DNA of 9,347 bases, taken from assembly GCA_019348265.1 (NCBI GenBank), contig JAHWJV010000107.1, positions 1 through 9,347 of the forward strand. The letters run 5' to 3'. The translations under genes were made by a program, and so were the position numbers. Numbering within the stretch: position 1 is the first letter of the stretch; every line of letters begins with the position of its first letter. Shown piece by piece: positions 1 through 6,122 of this stretch. Below the pieces are notes generated by a model, which was not told the DNA's origin, made no database searches, and saw only the letters and a list, made by a program, of their open reading frames with translations. Source of the stretch: Gemmatimonadota bacterium. Its GTDB lineage: Bacteria > Gemmatimonadota > Gemmatimonadetes > Longimicrobiales > Longimicrobiaceae.

Positions 1-793
1 GATCCTGCTCGCCGCCCTCGTACTCGACCAGCAGGTCCGCCTCGGCGATGATTCCCACCAGGCGCCCCTCCCGGTCGGTTACCGGGACGCGCTTCACCCG
101 CTCGCGCCGCATCACCTCCAGCACGTCGCGAACGCGGTCGTTCTTGTTGACCGTCTCGACGTCCGAGGTCATCACCTCCGACACCCGCGTGCTGCGCGCG
201 TCCTTCCCCTCCGCAGTCGCCCGGATCGTGATGTCACGGTCCGTGACTACCCCGCGTAGGCGGCGGCCCTGCTCGCTGTCCACGACCGGGATGATCCCGA
301 CGTCGAGATCGCGCATCTTCTGCGCAACCTCCGCCACCGTGGTCTCCGGACTCACCGTCTCCGGCTCTTCCGTCATGATATCGGCGGCGCGCATGTTGTT
401 ACCCTGGCCGCCACCGCGGTGGCCACCCATCTCATCCGCCCCGCCCTCGTAGCCGTAGCCGCTTCCGTAGCCGCTCTCCCAACCACCCTGCGGGCCTCCA
501 CCACGACCGGCCCACCCCCCATACGCTCCCCGGCCGGCGAAGTAGTCGGTGCCGTACCCGCCGCCGTAGCCGCTCCCGAACCCGCCCCCGAAATCGAAGT
601 CGTAGCCGGGCCGGAGCGGCTGGCCTCCGAACCCTTCGTCCATCCAGGGACCCTCGCCGCCGAAGTTCTGGCGCGGAACCCCCCAGTTGTCGTTGCGCGG
701 CCCACCCTGCGGCATGCCATACCCGCCTGGACGTTCCCAATCGTAGCGGCCCTGGCCGTTCCAACGCCCGTAATCTCTCCCGTATCTCAGCAT
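1..793 (-). CDS. CBS-domain-pair protein with Gly/Tyr/Arg-rich N-terminal leader (3' end outside window)
   Basis: The visible part is 264 residues from an ATG at 793, preceded by AGGAGG at 800-805 with 6 nt spacing; no stop is reached before the window start. Residues 1-131 are low complexity, dominated by Gly with many Tyr, Arg, Trp, Phe and Asp (opening MLRYGRDYGRW, then GFGSGYGGGYG near 71-81 and SGYGSGYGYEGG near 107-118). From residue 134 a CBS pair follows: MRAADIMTEEPETVSP begins CBS1, with GVVTDRDI at 181-188; CBS2 begins near VSEVMTSDVETV (204-215) and contains RVPVTDREGRLVGIIAEADL (235-254). CBS pairs usually bind adenine nucleotides and act as energy or redox sensors. There is no visible effector domain in the part seen. 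M134 could be an internal start giving a plain CBS protein, but it lacks a comparable Shine-Dalgarno. The role of the leader is unknown; a flexible, self-associating segment is an inference. Family call is firm, function is not. Confidence 0.9.
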   Translation of the reverse strand, partial: MLRYGRDYGRWNGQGRYDWERPGGYGMPQGGPRNDNWGVPRQNFGGEGPWMDEGFGGQPLRPGYDFDFGGGFGSGYGGGYGTDYFAGRGAYGGWAGRGGGPQGGWESGYGSGYGYEGGADEMGGHRGGGQGNNMRAADIMTEEPETVSPETTVAEVAQKMRDLDVGIIPVVDSEQGRRLRGVVTDRDITIRATAEGKDARSTRVSEVMTSDVETVNKNDRVRDVLEVMRRERVKRVPVTDREGRLVGIIAEADLLVEYEGGEQD

Positions 794-906
794 CGCGCCC
801 CTCCTGTTTCTGGGTGGTCTCGCATCGCGCCTCTGGTGCGCTGCCAGCCTCTCTCACTCCCCGCCACGCAGCTAGCGCGGCAGCCCCCGCCTCACCCGCA
901 AATTGC

Positions 907-921
907 ACACCGGCGCGGTGT
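907..921 (-). terminator. Possible hairpin after SURF1 stop
   Basis: A perfect 6-bp stem (ACACCG/CGGTGT) with a 3-nt loop begins within the SURF1 stop codon on the minus strand. It is followed only by a weak AATTT tract, not a true U run, so it may be a weak intrinsic terminator or attenuator between SURF1 and the CBS gene, or chance in GC-rich DNA. Confidence 0.3.
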
Positions 922-1655
922 TACCGCACGCTGCGCCGGCTGCGGACGGTGAGCACGGCGAGGCCGATCAGCGCGATCGCCGCAAAGCTGAACCACTGCA
1001 CTGCGTATCCCAGATGGGGTCCCTCGCCCAATTCCGGGGCCGGCACCCGCCTGGGCCACGCCCGCAGCGGCGGAGTTCCACCGGTCTGCTGGACGTAGAG
1101 GCCCAGGAGCGTGTAGGGGCCGGCCCCTCTCAGCGAGTCCAGGGGAAGTCGCGCGAACGTCTGCACGCGCACCCTGCCGGTGTTGGTCTCGAGCGGCTCG
1201 GCGTCGGTCGTCGCAGGGGCGGCGAGAAGTATCCCCTCGACCTCTCGGGTTCCCGGTTCGGCGAACCCGCCGGGATCAACCGTGATCGCGTCCGGGGCGC
1301 TGACCCACCCCCGATTGATCACGACCGCCGTGTCACCGCCGATCAGGAGGGGCGTCGCGAGGTGCACCCCCGGCGTACCTGCCTCGCTCCTCCCCCGCAG
1401 CACGAGGTCGCCGCCGGCATCGTACTGGCCCGCCACGTGAACACGGCGGTAGATGTATGCGTCCGGCCGCGCCTGGATCCTGGCGAAGGAGTCGCGCAGG
1501 TCCAGCGGCGGCAGAGTCATCGCTCGCTCGAGTGCGGCATTGCGGGCCCGGCGCTCCTGGAGGCGCTCGACCTGCCAGAAACCGAGCCGCGCGCACACCG
1601 CGGCGATCGCGAGAACAAAAAGCGCGGCGAAAACGCCGCGCAGGGTGGATTTCAC
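921..1655 (-). CDS. SURF1-family cytochrome c oxidase assembly protein
   Basis: This 244-residue protein has the full SURF1 layout: an N-terminal membrane helix (about 6-22), a large non-cytoplasmic domain and a second helix (about 219-237). Signature segments are visible: LGFWQVERL at 24-32 straight after helix 1, VVINRGWV at 111-118, and EGPHLGYAVQWFSFA at 211-225 leading into helix 2. SURF1 proteins help mature haem-copper oxidases, with haem a delivery or insertion as the known role in bacteria such as Paracoccus and Rhodobacter. The length is typical. The start is GTG at 1655, with only a weak AAGG (1659-1662) close to it. It lies 69 nt downstream of the DUF3618 gene in the same direction and may share its transcript. 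No oxidase subunit or haem A synthase gene is visible here, so its partner oxidase must lie elsewhere. Confidence 0.93.
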   Translation of the reverse strand: MKSTLRGVFAALFVLAIAAVCARLGFWQVERLQERRARNAALERAMTLPPLDLRDSFARIQARPDAYIYRRVHVAGQYDAGGDLVLRGRSEAGTPGVHLATPLLIGGDTAVVINRGWVSAPDAITVDPGGFAEPGTREVEGILLAAPATTDAEPLETNTGRVRVQTFARLPLDSLRGAGPYTLLGLYVQQTGGTPPLRAWPRRVPAPELGEGPHLGYAVQWFSFAAIALIGLAVLTVRSRRSVR

Positions 1656-1724
1656 GGACCTTCGGAGGCCTGGGGCGGAGCCATCAGCGCGCCCCGAACG
1701 ATCTGGTTAGCGTGGGGGAGCCCG

Positions 1725-2318
1725 TCATTCCGAGCTGTCGCGGCGGCTGAACCGATGCAGCGTGTCGCGAAGGCGGCTGGAGAGACCGCGGCTCTCCGAC
1801 TCGTCCTCTTCGTCTTCCTCCGGGTACTCGTCCGGCGCGTAGTACTCCTCATGATAGCCGTCGTCATCCTCATCGATCTCGTCGTACTCAGGGCGCTGAA
1901 GGGACGAAATCTGCTCTTCTAGATCTCCCAGCCGGTCCTCCTGCTCGCGGGCGATCCGGAGCAGACGCCGCGCCCGCCGTTCCCAGAGGTCGGACTCCGC
2001 CGGCGGCTCGGGAGGAGGCGGCGGTGGGGGTGCTGGCACGACCACCGTCCGCTTTCGTCCGCTGAACACCCCCACCGCGAGACCGATCCCGAACACGACG
2101 CCCACCGCGGTGAGCGGCCGCTCCCGGACCTTGTAGAAGGGGTCCAATCGCTGCTGGATTCCCTTCGCGGTCCGGAGCAAGCTCTCCTTCTTCCCGAGGA
2201 GGACGCTCTCGATCTCGTCGATGGTTTCCGACATACGCGCCCGCGTCTGCGCGAGCTCCGCTCGTACCGAATCGGGGTGCGTCGGATGGGTCACGTTCCC
2301 GCGAGCCTGGTCAACCAT
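1725..2318 (-). CDS. DUF3618-type single-pass membrane protein with polyproline and acidic tail
   Basis: The protein has 197 residues. Residues 17-40 (VRAELAQTRARMSETIDEIE and on) match the DUF3618 pattern of a short helix with RxxLxxTRxxMSETxDxIE. A hydrophobic segment at about 68-86 (PLTAVGVVFGIGLAVGVF) looks like a single membrane anchor, followed by basic RKR. Next come a polyproline run (about 96-106), an amphipathic, probably coiled-coil, stretch (110-142), a strongly acidic Asp/Glu/Tyr region (144-175) and a basic Ser/Arg end. DUF3618 proteins are small membrane proteins of unknown function, often beside DUF883-like and stress genes. The start is ATG at 2318, 9 nt after the ferritin-like gene's stop; no good Shine-Dalgarno is seen, so coupling to the upstream gene is likely. 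The acidic tail could bind cations or basic proteins, which is speculation. Confidence 0.82.
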   Translation of the reverse strand: MVDQARGNVTHPTHPDSVRAELAQTRARMSETIDEIESVLLGKKESLLRTAKGIQQRLDPFYKVRERPLTAVGVVFGIGLAVGVFSGRKRTVVVPAPPPPPPPEPPAESDLWERRARRLLRIAREQEDRLGDLEEQISSLQRPEYDEIDEDDDGYHEEYYAPDEYPEEDEEDESESRGLSSRLRDTLHRFSRRDSSE

Positions 2319-2327
2319 TGAATCGCG

Positions 2328-3125
2328 TCAGCGGAGGATGCGGCCGATTACAAAACCGGCCGCGAAGGTCACGGCGAGAGCGCGAAGGGGATTCGTCTTC
2401 ACCTGCTCTTGGACCGCGTCGCGAAGCTGCTCCGGGTCCGGCTCGCGCAGGAACCCGGCGGTCGTCTGCATGCCGCCGGCGAGCCGTTGCGCAGCCTCCC
2501 CTGCTCGCGCGCGGACACCGCCTTGCACGGCCTGCGCCTCGGCGATCGACTGGAGGCTGGCGGCGGCGAGCTCCATGGCGTCCGCACCGAGACGGCTGGC
2601 CCCGTCCCGGAGCCCGCGCGCACGCTCGACAGCGCTCGCAGCACTGACACCCATCCCCAGGAGCACCTCGTCCACCCACCCGAAGTGGCGCTCCTCGTCC
2701 AGCGCATTGCGGTCGATCGTCGCGCGGACCTCCCCCGGCCAGGAGCCCGCCCTGGCGAGGTACCCCTGGTAGCGGGTGCGCACCTGCATCTCATTGGTCC
2801 GGAACGCCATCAGCGTCCCCTTGTCGCCACCGAGCCCGCCAAGTCCCTGGATCGCCTGCTTCAACGGCCCCGACGCATGCGGCTCGTTCCTGGGCGTGCC
2901 CCCCAGCTCCTGGATCAGCCGGTTCAGGTCCTGCACGTGGCGCTCGTGATCGAGGAGGAACACCTGGATCTGCTGCGCGTGCGACCGGTCCTCCAGCCTT
3001 TCGACGGCCACCTGGTAGGCCCCGATCGCGTCGTGGTCGAGCTGCAGCAGATCATTCAACGCCGCCAGGATCTCTGCTGTGCCGCCCGGCCTCGCCGACG
3101 CGGCGCGGTTCGTTTCGATTGCCAC
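2328..3125 (-). CDS. Ferritin-like four-helix protein (DUF2383-like) with C-terminal membrane anchor
   Basis: I place the start at GTG 3125, giving 265 residues, because GGAGAGGG lies at 3128-3135; an upstream GTG at 3212 would add 29 Pro/Arg-rich residues and has no such site. Residues 18-155 form a four-helix bundle of ferritin-like type: LNDLLQLDHDAIGAYQVAVERL (first helix, 23-44), LLDHERHVQDLNRLI (57-71), FRTNEMQVRTRYQGYL (108-123) and LDEERHFGWVDEVL (142-155). Acidic and His residues that could hold a di-iron centre include E61, H63, E112, E144/E145 and H147; the assignment is by pattern only. Residues 160-240 are Ala-rich helical, and the end (about 245-263, NPLRALAVTFAAGFVIG) is a hydrophobic anchor like that of DUF883/ElaB-type proteins. 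So the bundle is probably tethered to the membrane. Iron handling or stress defence is inferred from the fold; no activity is established. First gene of the leftward cluster. Confidence 0.82.
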   Translation of the reverse strand: MAIETNRAASARPGGTAEILAALNDLLQLDHDAIGAYQVAVERLEDRSHAQQIQVFLLDHERHVQDLNRLIQELGGTPRNEPHASGPLKQAIQGLGGLGGDKGTLMAFRTNEMQVRTRYQGYLARAGSWPGEVRATIDRNALDEERHFGWVDEVLLGMGVSAASAVERARGLRDGASRLGADAMELAAASLQSIAEAQAVQGGVRARAGEAAQRLAGGMQTTAGFLREPDPEQLRDAVQEQVKTNPLRALAVTFAAGFVIGRILR

Positions 3126-3296
3126 GGCCCTCTCCGTTGGATTGCCGATCTGCCGCCGCCGCGCTGGAGACGAGCCGACTGGCTCGGGTGGCGACGGCCC
3201 CACGCGACGCACTAACTATTCCAGCGTCGGGGTCGCCCGGCATGCGCGTTGCACCCTGCCGTCGCATTCGGAATGAACCCTCTCCAGGAGCTCTGC
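3126..3296. promoter_or_regulatory. Divergent intergenic region between ferritin-like and lipoprotein genes
   Basis: These 171 nt must hold the promoters of both the leftward cluster and the rightward lipoprotein gene if the chosen starts are right. The ribosome sites are clear at each end (minus GGAGAGGG at 3128-3135; plus AGGAG at 3286-3290, 6 nt before ATG 3297). I could not identify convincing -35/-10 boxes or an operator. Confidence 0.35.
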
Positions 3297-3803
3297 ATGC
3301 GCCGTCGTGCTCTGATCGTCTTATTGCTGCCGCTGATCGCCGGGTGCAGCGCCCTCGGGGCGCTCTCGCAGGTGCTGCAAGCGCCCCGGTTCGCGGTTGC
3401 GCGCGGCAATCAGCCGCAGATCCAGTTGCTCGGGCCCTCGGCGCAGCGTCCGCTCGGGGGTGTATCAGTGCGGCTATGGGCGGAAGTGGCGAACCCCAAC
3501 CCCATCGGGCTGGTGCTCTCCTCGCTACAGGGGAATCTGGCGCTGGAAGGAGTGCGTGCGGCGGATGTATCGTTCCCGCTCGGGCTGCCGCTCGCCGCGT
3601 CTCAGGACACGGTCATCCCGCTCGACATCTCGGTGGGGTTCTCGCAGCTGCCGCGGCTGGCCGGGATCATTCAGACCGCCCTCACCCGGGGAACCGTCGC
3701 CTACCGTCTCGACGGAACCCTCGGGGTGGACGCAGGCATGCTCGGGCGACCGTCCTTCGGCCCGATGACCCTTTTGCAGGGCGACATCCAGACGAGACGC
3801 TAG
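3297..3803 (+). CDS. LEA14/WHy-like lipoprotein
   Basis: The start at ATG 3297 is chosen because AGGAG sits at 3286-3290 and the protein then opens with a textbook lipoprotein signal: MRRR, a hydrophobic run, and lipobox LIAG-C with the lipidated cysteine at 17. The product has 168 residues. The mature part (about 55-165) resembles the LEA type 2 / WHy fold: SVRLWAEVANPNPIGLVL with the characteristic NPNP at 66-69, then alternating beta-strands (LQGNLALEGV, TVIPLDISVGF, TVAYRLDGTLGV). Related bacterial lipoproteins are linked to desiccation or envelope stress in some organisms, but no specific role is established. It is probably anchored in the outer or inner membrane facing the periplasm. 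The gene is monocistronic; its stop lies within a palindrome, and the next gene converges on it 4 nt away. Confidence 0.88.
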   Translation: MRRRALIVLLLPLIAGCSALGALSQVLQAPRFAVARGNQPQIQLLGPSAQRPLGGVSVRLWAEVANPNPIGLVLSSLQGNLALEGVRAADVSFPLGLPLAASQDTVIPLDISVGFSQLPRLAGIIQTALTRGTVAYRLDGTLGVDAGMLGRPSFGPMTLLQGDIQTRR

Positions 3804-3809
3804 CGTCTC
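3794..3809. terminator. Perfect 16-bp palindrome spanning convergent stop codons
   Basis: GAGACGCTAGCGTCTC is a perfect dyad that covers the TAG of the lipoprotein gene (3801-3803) and part of the TGA of the opposing zinc-ribbon gene (3808-3810). In RNA of either strand it can fold as a 6-bp stem with a CTAG loop. No U run follows on the plus strand, so bidirectional termination or 3'-end protection is plausible but unproven. Confidence 0.45.
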
Positions 3810-4098
3810 ATTCCCCGTACATCGCCCCGGCCAGGATCCCGATGGCGCGCTTGCAGGTGTGGCAGTAGAGCGCCGCGGCGTATTCGCCCTCCGGGTCCGT
3901 TACCGAGGCGAAGCCGTTCGAGTCGATTTCCGGCTCGATGAAGGCCAGCACCTCGATCGTGTTCGGGCCGCACCGCGGGCAGGGGACGTCGGATGGATCC
4001 TTCCGATACGCCATCAGAAGCTCGAGCGCCTCCCCGTCCGAGAACGGCCCTTTGGGCTGTGGGAGGAGCCCTCCCTCGACATCGGCGATTCGGTTCAT
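3808..4098 (-). CDS. Small two-CxxC zinc-ribbon protein of unknown function
   Basis: The protein has 96 residues from ATG 4098, chosen because a purine-rich GAGGAAGGGG ribosome site lies at 4102-4111; an upstream ATG at 4206 would add 36 residues with no clear site. Four cysteines in two CxxC pairs (C40-P-R-C43 and C79-H-T-C82), separated by a beta-rich stretch (TIEVLAFIEPEID, then EGEYAAALYC), form a likely zinc ribbon. The N-terminal third contains a short amphipathic helix (SDGEALELLMAYRKDP). There is no signal peptide or membrane segment, so it is cytoplasmic. I do not recognise a characterised family; such ribbons occur in nucleic-acid-associated and adaptor proteins alike. It stands alone, converging on the lipoprotein gene. 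Real-gene status is supported by the cysteine pattern and ribosome site. Confidence 0.72.
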   Translation of the reverse strand: MNRIADVEGGLLPQPKGPFSDGEALELLMAYRKDPSDVPCPRCGPNTIEVLAFIEPEIDSNGFASVTDPEGEYAAALYCHTCKRAIGILAGAMYGE

Positions 4099-4448
4099 CG
4101 GCCCCTTCCTCGATATCGGTGAACGGGTCCCCGGGAGCGACCCTAAACGGTTGTCTATCAATGCCTTCGTTCCATACTTCGTCGACCCCTCTCTCCCCTT
4201 AAGCAATCCTCGGGCCGACTTTCAGAAAATTGTGACGGCCAGTGCCCGCGTCCCTTCGGCGCGGCCGATCAGAGCGCATTCCTGCCCAATCGCCGGCCGA
4301 TTCCGCCTCCGCCACCTCGGCCACAACGCACGCGCCCAATACCATCGAAGCCGGTCGATCTCCCAGAGTCCAACTGCACTGCCGATGCCGGGCTGCCGGT
4401 ATGCTCCCTGCGTCGGCGGCGGCGGTCCGCTACCCATGAGGAGGAAGG
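4099..4448. other. Gene-free 350-nt region between zinc-ribbon and miniprotein genes
   Basis: This divergent spacer should hold promoters for both neighbours. On the plus strand TATGCT at 4400-4405 could serve as a -10 box about 40 nt before the miniprotein start, but no convincing -35 lies at the right distance. The stretch around 4190-4235 is the least GC-rich part. I see no RNA gene, repeat or riboswitch fold. Confidence 0.3.
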
Positions 4449-4592
4449 ATGGAGATACTGCTTTTCCCCGGCATCCTGCTGCTGATCCTGGCGCTGCTCG
4501 GTTTTGGCGGGGTGGTGAGGTCGCTGCGTACCCTCGCGTGGGTGCTGCTGGTCGCCGCGGTCGTGCTGATCGTGCTCTCGCTGGTGTTGTAG
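4449..4592 (+). CDS. 47-residue membrane miniprotein (DUF1328-like in style)
   Basis: ATG 4449 is preceded by a strong AGGAGG at 4439-4444 (4 nt spacing), and TAG ends the frame at 4592. The sequence has two hydrophobic helices: residues 3-22 (LLFPGILLLILALLGFGGVV) and about 29-47 (LAWVLLVAAVVLIVLSLVL), joined by a short basic turn RSLRT. The LALLGFGGV hairpin followed by a hydrophobic second helix resembles DUF1328/YtjA-type two-helix proteins, usually about 50-60 residues, so the match is by style, not certain. Such small proteins sit in the inner membrane; functions are mostly unknown. Its own strong ribosome site and lack of charged residues within the helices argue that it is real. It converges on corA, with a hairpin between them. 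Confidence 0.72.
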   Translation: MEILLFPGILLLILALLGFGGVVRSLRTLAWVLLVAAVVLIVLSLVL

Positions 4593-4639
4593 CGCGCTTC
4601 GGCGGGTTCGGATGGGGGGGTGGAGCCGGAGGCTGAAGA

Positions 4640-4671
4640 GTGAGACTCTAGACTGCAGTCTATCTCCTCAC
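4640..4671. terminator. Inverted repeat between miniprotein and corA 3' ends
   Basis: A perfect 14-bp palindrome (TAGACTGCAGTCTA, 4649-4662) is flanked by mismatched 4-nt segments and then by a further 5-bp pairing arm (GTGAG 4640-4644 with CTCAC 4667-4671). The outer right arm overlaps the corA stop (4668-4670). It probably ends transcription from both sides; there is no strong U run on either strand. Confidence 0.5.
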
Positions 4672-5684
4672 AGCCAGTTGCGGTGCTTGAAGAAGCTCGC
4701 GAGCCCGACTCCCACGGTGGCCATGAGCCCGAGCGCGAAGAAGTAGCCCCAGCGCCACTGCAGCTCCGGCATGTGGACGAAGTTCATGCCGTACACGCCG
4801 GCGATGGCGGCGATCGACATGAGGATGATGGACCAGGCGGTCATGGTCCGGAGCGTGTGATTGAGCTGATTCGCGGAGAGGGAGATCTGGGCGTCGAGCA
4901 GCGCGGAGAGGAGCTCGCGCAGGGAGTCGATCTCTTCCGTCACTCGGATGGTGTGGTCGTGCACGTCCTGAAAGTAGGGGACGAGCGCCGGGATCAGGAA
5001 CGGCAGGTCGCGCCGGAGGAGCGTGCTCAGTACGTCCCTGAGCGGCGCTACGACTTTGCGGAAGAGTACCAGCTCGTGACGCGTGACGAGGATCTGCTGC
5101 ATGTCGGGGGTTTGGCCCGGCATAAAGGAGCCGCTCTCGAACTCGTCCGTTCGATCCGCGAAGTGCTCGACCACCTTGAAGTAGTCGTCGACGACGAGGT
5201 CGAGGAGGATGTGGGCGAGGGTACCGGTGCCGGAGACCTGCTCGGGAGCGGCTCGCCACCGCGCCACCACTTCCTTCACCTCGCCGATCTTGTAGTCGTG
5301 CACGGTGACGACGAACCCCGTGCCGAGGAAGATGTGCAGCTCGTTCAGCGCCATCCGGTTCCGCCCCGGATTCACCGACGCCGCGTAGACCACCATGAAG
5401 AAGTAGTTCGGGTAGCGGTCGAGCTTGGGCCGCTGCCGTCCGCGGATGCAGTCCTCTACCGCGAGCGGATGGAAGCCGAGCTCGTCTCGCAGAAAGGCCG
5501 CCTCGTCGGGCCCGGGGTTGGAGACGTCGATCCAGACCAGAGGGTTTTCGGCGTCGGGCGCCTGGACCAACCCTTTCCGAGAGCGTACCGCAATCCCCGT
5601 CGCCTGCTCCCGTGGAATGGTGTGGATCCCATTCGGCATCGCTGCAAAGGCGCGAATTCCCGAAGGCCGGTCCGGCGTGCTCAT
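4668..5684 (-). CDS. corA: CorA-type magnesium/cobalt channel
   Basis: The 338-residue protein has the CorA plan: a large N-terminal cytoplasmic domain, a long helical stalk (about 170-280) and two C-terminal membrane helices (about 282-299 and 312-332). The signature GMN selectivity motif is present as YGMNFVHMPEL (298-308) at the end of the first helix. The conserved HPLAVEDCIRGRQRPKLDRY block (72-91) is also clear. CorA forms a homopentamer carrying Mg2+ (and Co2+ or Ni2+) across the inner membrane, gated by cytoplasmic Mg2+. The short basic end KHRNWL is typical. The ATG at 5684 overlaps the stop of the SPW gene as ATGA, and no separate ribosome site is seen, so translation is probably coupled. 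M16 is a possible alternative start. Confidence 0.95.
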   Translation of the reverse strand: MSTPDRPSGIRAFAAMPNGIHTIPREQATGIAVRSRKGLVQAPDAENPLVWIDVSNPGPDEAAFLRDELGFHPLAVEDCIRGRQRPKLDRYPNYFFMVVYAASVNPGRNRMALNELHIFLGTGFVVTVHDYKIGEVKEVVARWRAAPEQVSGTGTLAHILLDLVVDDYFKVVEHFADRTDEFESGSFMPGQTPDMQQILVTRHELVLFRKVVAPLRDVLSTLLRRDLPFLIPALVPYFQDVHDHTIRVTEEIDSLRELLSALLDAQISLSANQLNHTLRTMTAWSIILMSIAAIAGVYGMNFVHMPELQWRWGYFFALGLMATVGVGLASFFKHRNWL

Positions 5685-6061
5685 CCGGTGCCGGGCCGCG
5701 CGCCGCGCCGGCGCTCATAGCCGGGGATGGTGTTGGTGATCAGCGCCACCGCGATCTCCGCCACGCCGGCAGCGACGTGCGGGATGCGTACCACTTCGTC
5801 GAAGGCGAAGAGCCAGGGTGAGACGGCGAGCAGTATCCCGACGACGCCGTCCAGCCAGAGGTGCACGGGCATCTGGATCCGGCGGACGAGCCCCAGCTCG
5901 TAATCGGTGAAGAGACTGTAGAGCAACGAGCCGGCGCCGGCTCCCACGAAGACCCAGGTCTCCGCTCCGCCGTCTGCGAAGCCGAGCGCCCACGGCGCGG
6001 CGATGAGCAGGAGCCCCATGACATAGTCCAGGTATCCGTGCAAACGGGTCGACAGGCGCAT
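5681..6061 (-). CDS. SPW-repeat membrane protein
   Basis: I start at ATG 6061 (GGAG at 6066-6069), giving 126 residues; an in-frame ATG upstream at 6157 would add a basic Pro/Arg-rich stretch and would overlap the preceding gene. Two SPW-type repeats are visible: GLLLIAAPWALGFAD (16-30) and GILLAVSPWLFAFDE (75-89), each a helix ending in the (S/A)PW motif, accompanied by two more hydrophobic helices (about 36-52 and 93-112), so four membrane helices in total. SPW-repeat proteins are small integral membrane proteins of unknown function. The stop overlaps the corA start by 4 nt, tying it to cation uptake or envelope homeostasis by context only. It lies 61 nt after the BtuF-like gene and may share its promoter. 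Confidence 0.87.
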   Translation of the reverse strand: MRLSTRLHGYLDYVMGLLLIAAPWALGFADGGAETWVFVGAGAGSLLYSLFTDYELGLVRRIQMPVHLWLDGVVGILLAVSPWLFAFDEVVRIPHVAAGVAEIAVALITNTIPGYERRRGARPGTG

Positions 6062-6122
6062 GGTTCTCCGGGCTTGAAGGTTCGACGGCAGCGTGTGCAA
6101 ACCGCGCGCCTTCGGTGGCCGT

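Noticed and set aside
373..952. Overlapping frames on both strands across the Gly-rich CBS leader
   Set aside because: Repetitive GC-rich codons open all frames; only the 793-start frame has AGGAGG and leads into CBS domains.
903..1922. Long plus-strand open frame opposite SURF1 and the DUF3618 gene
   Set aside because: It is Arg/Pro/Gly-rich without any domain, while the minus strand has clear SURF1 signatures; it is an antisense shadow in GC-rich DNA.
4683..5720. 345-codon plus-strand frame opposite corA
   Set aside because: CorA on the minus strand has the GMN motif and full family length; the antisense frame is His/Val/Glu-rich with no family resemblance.
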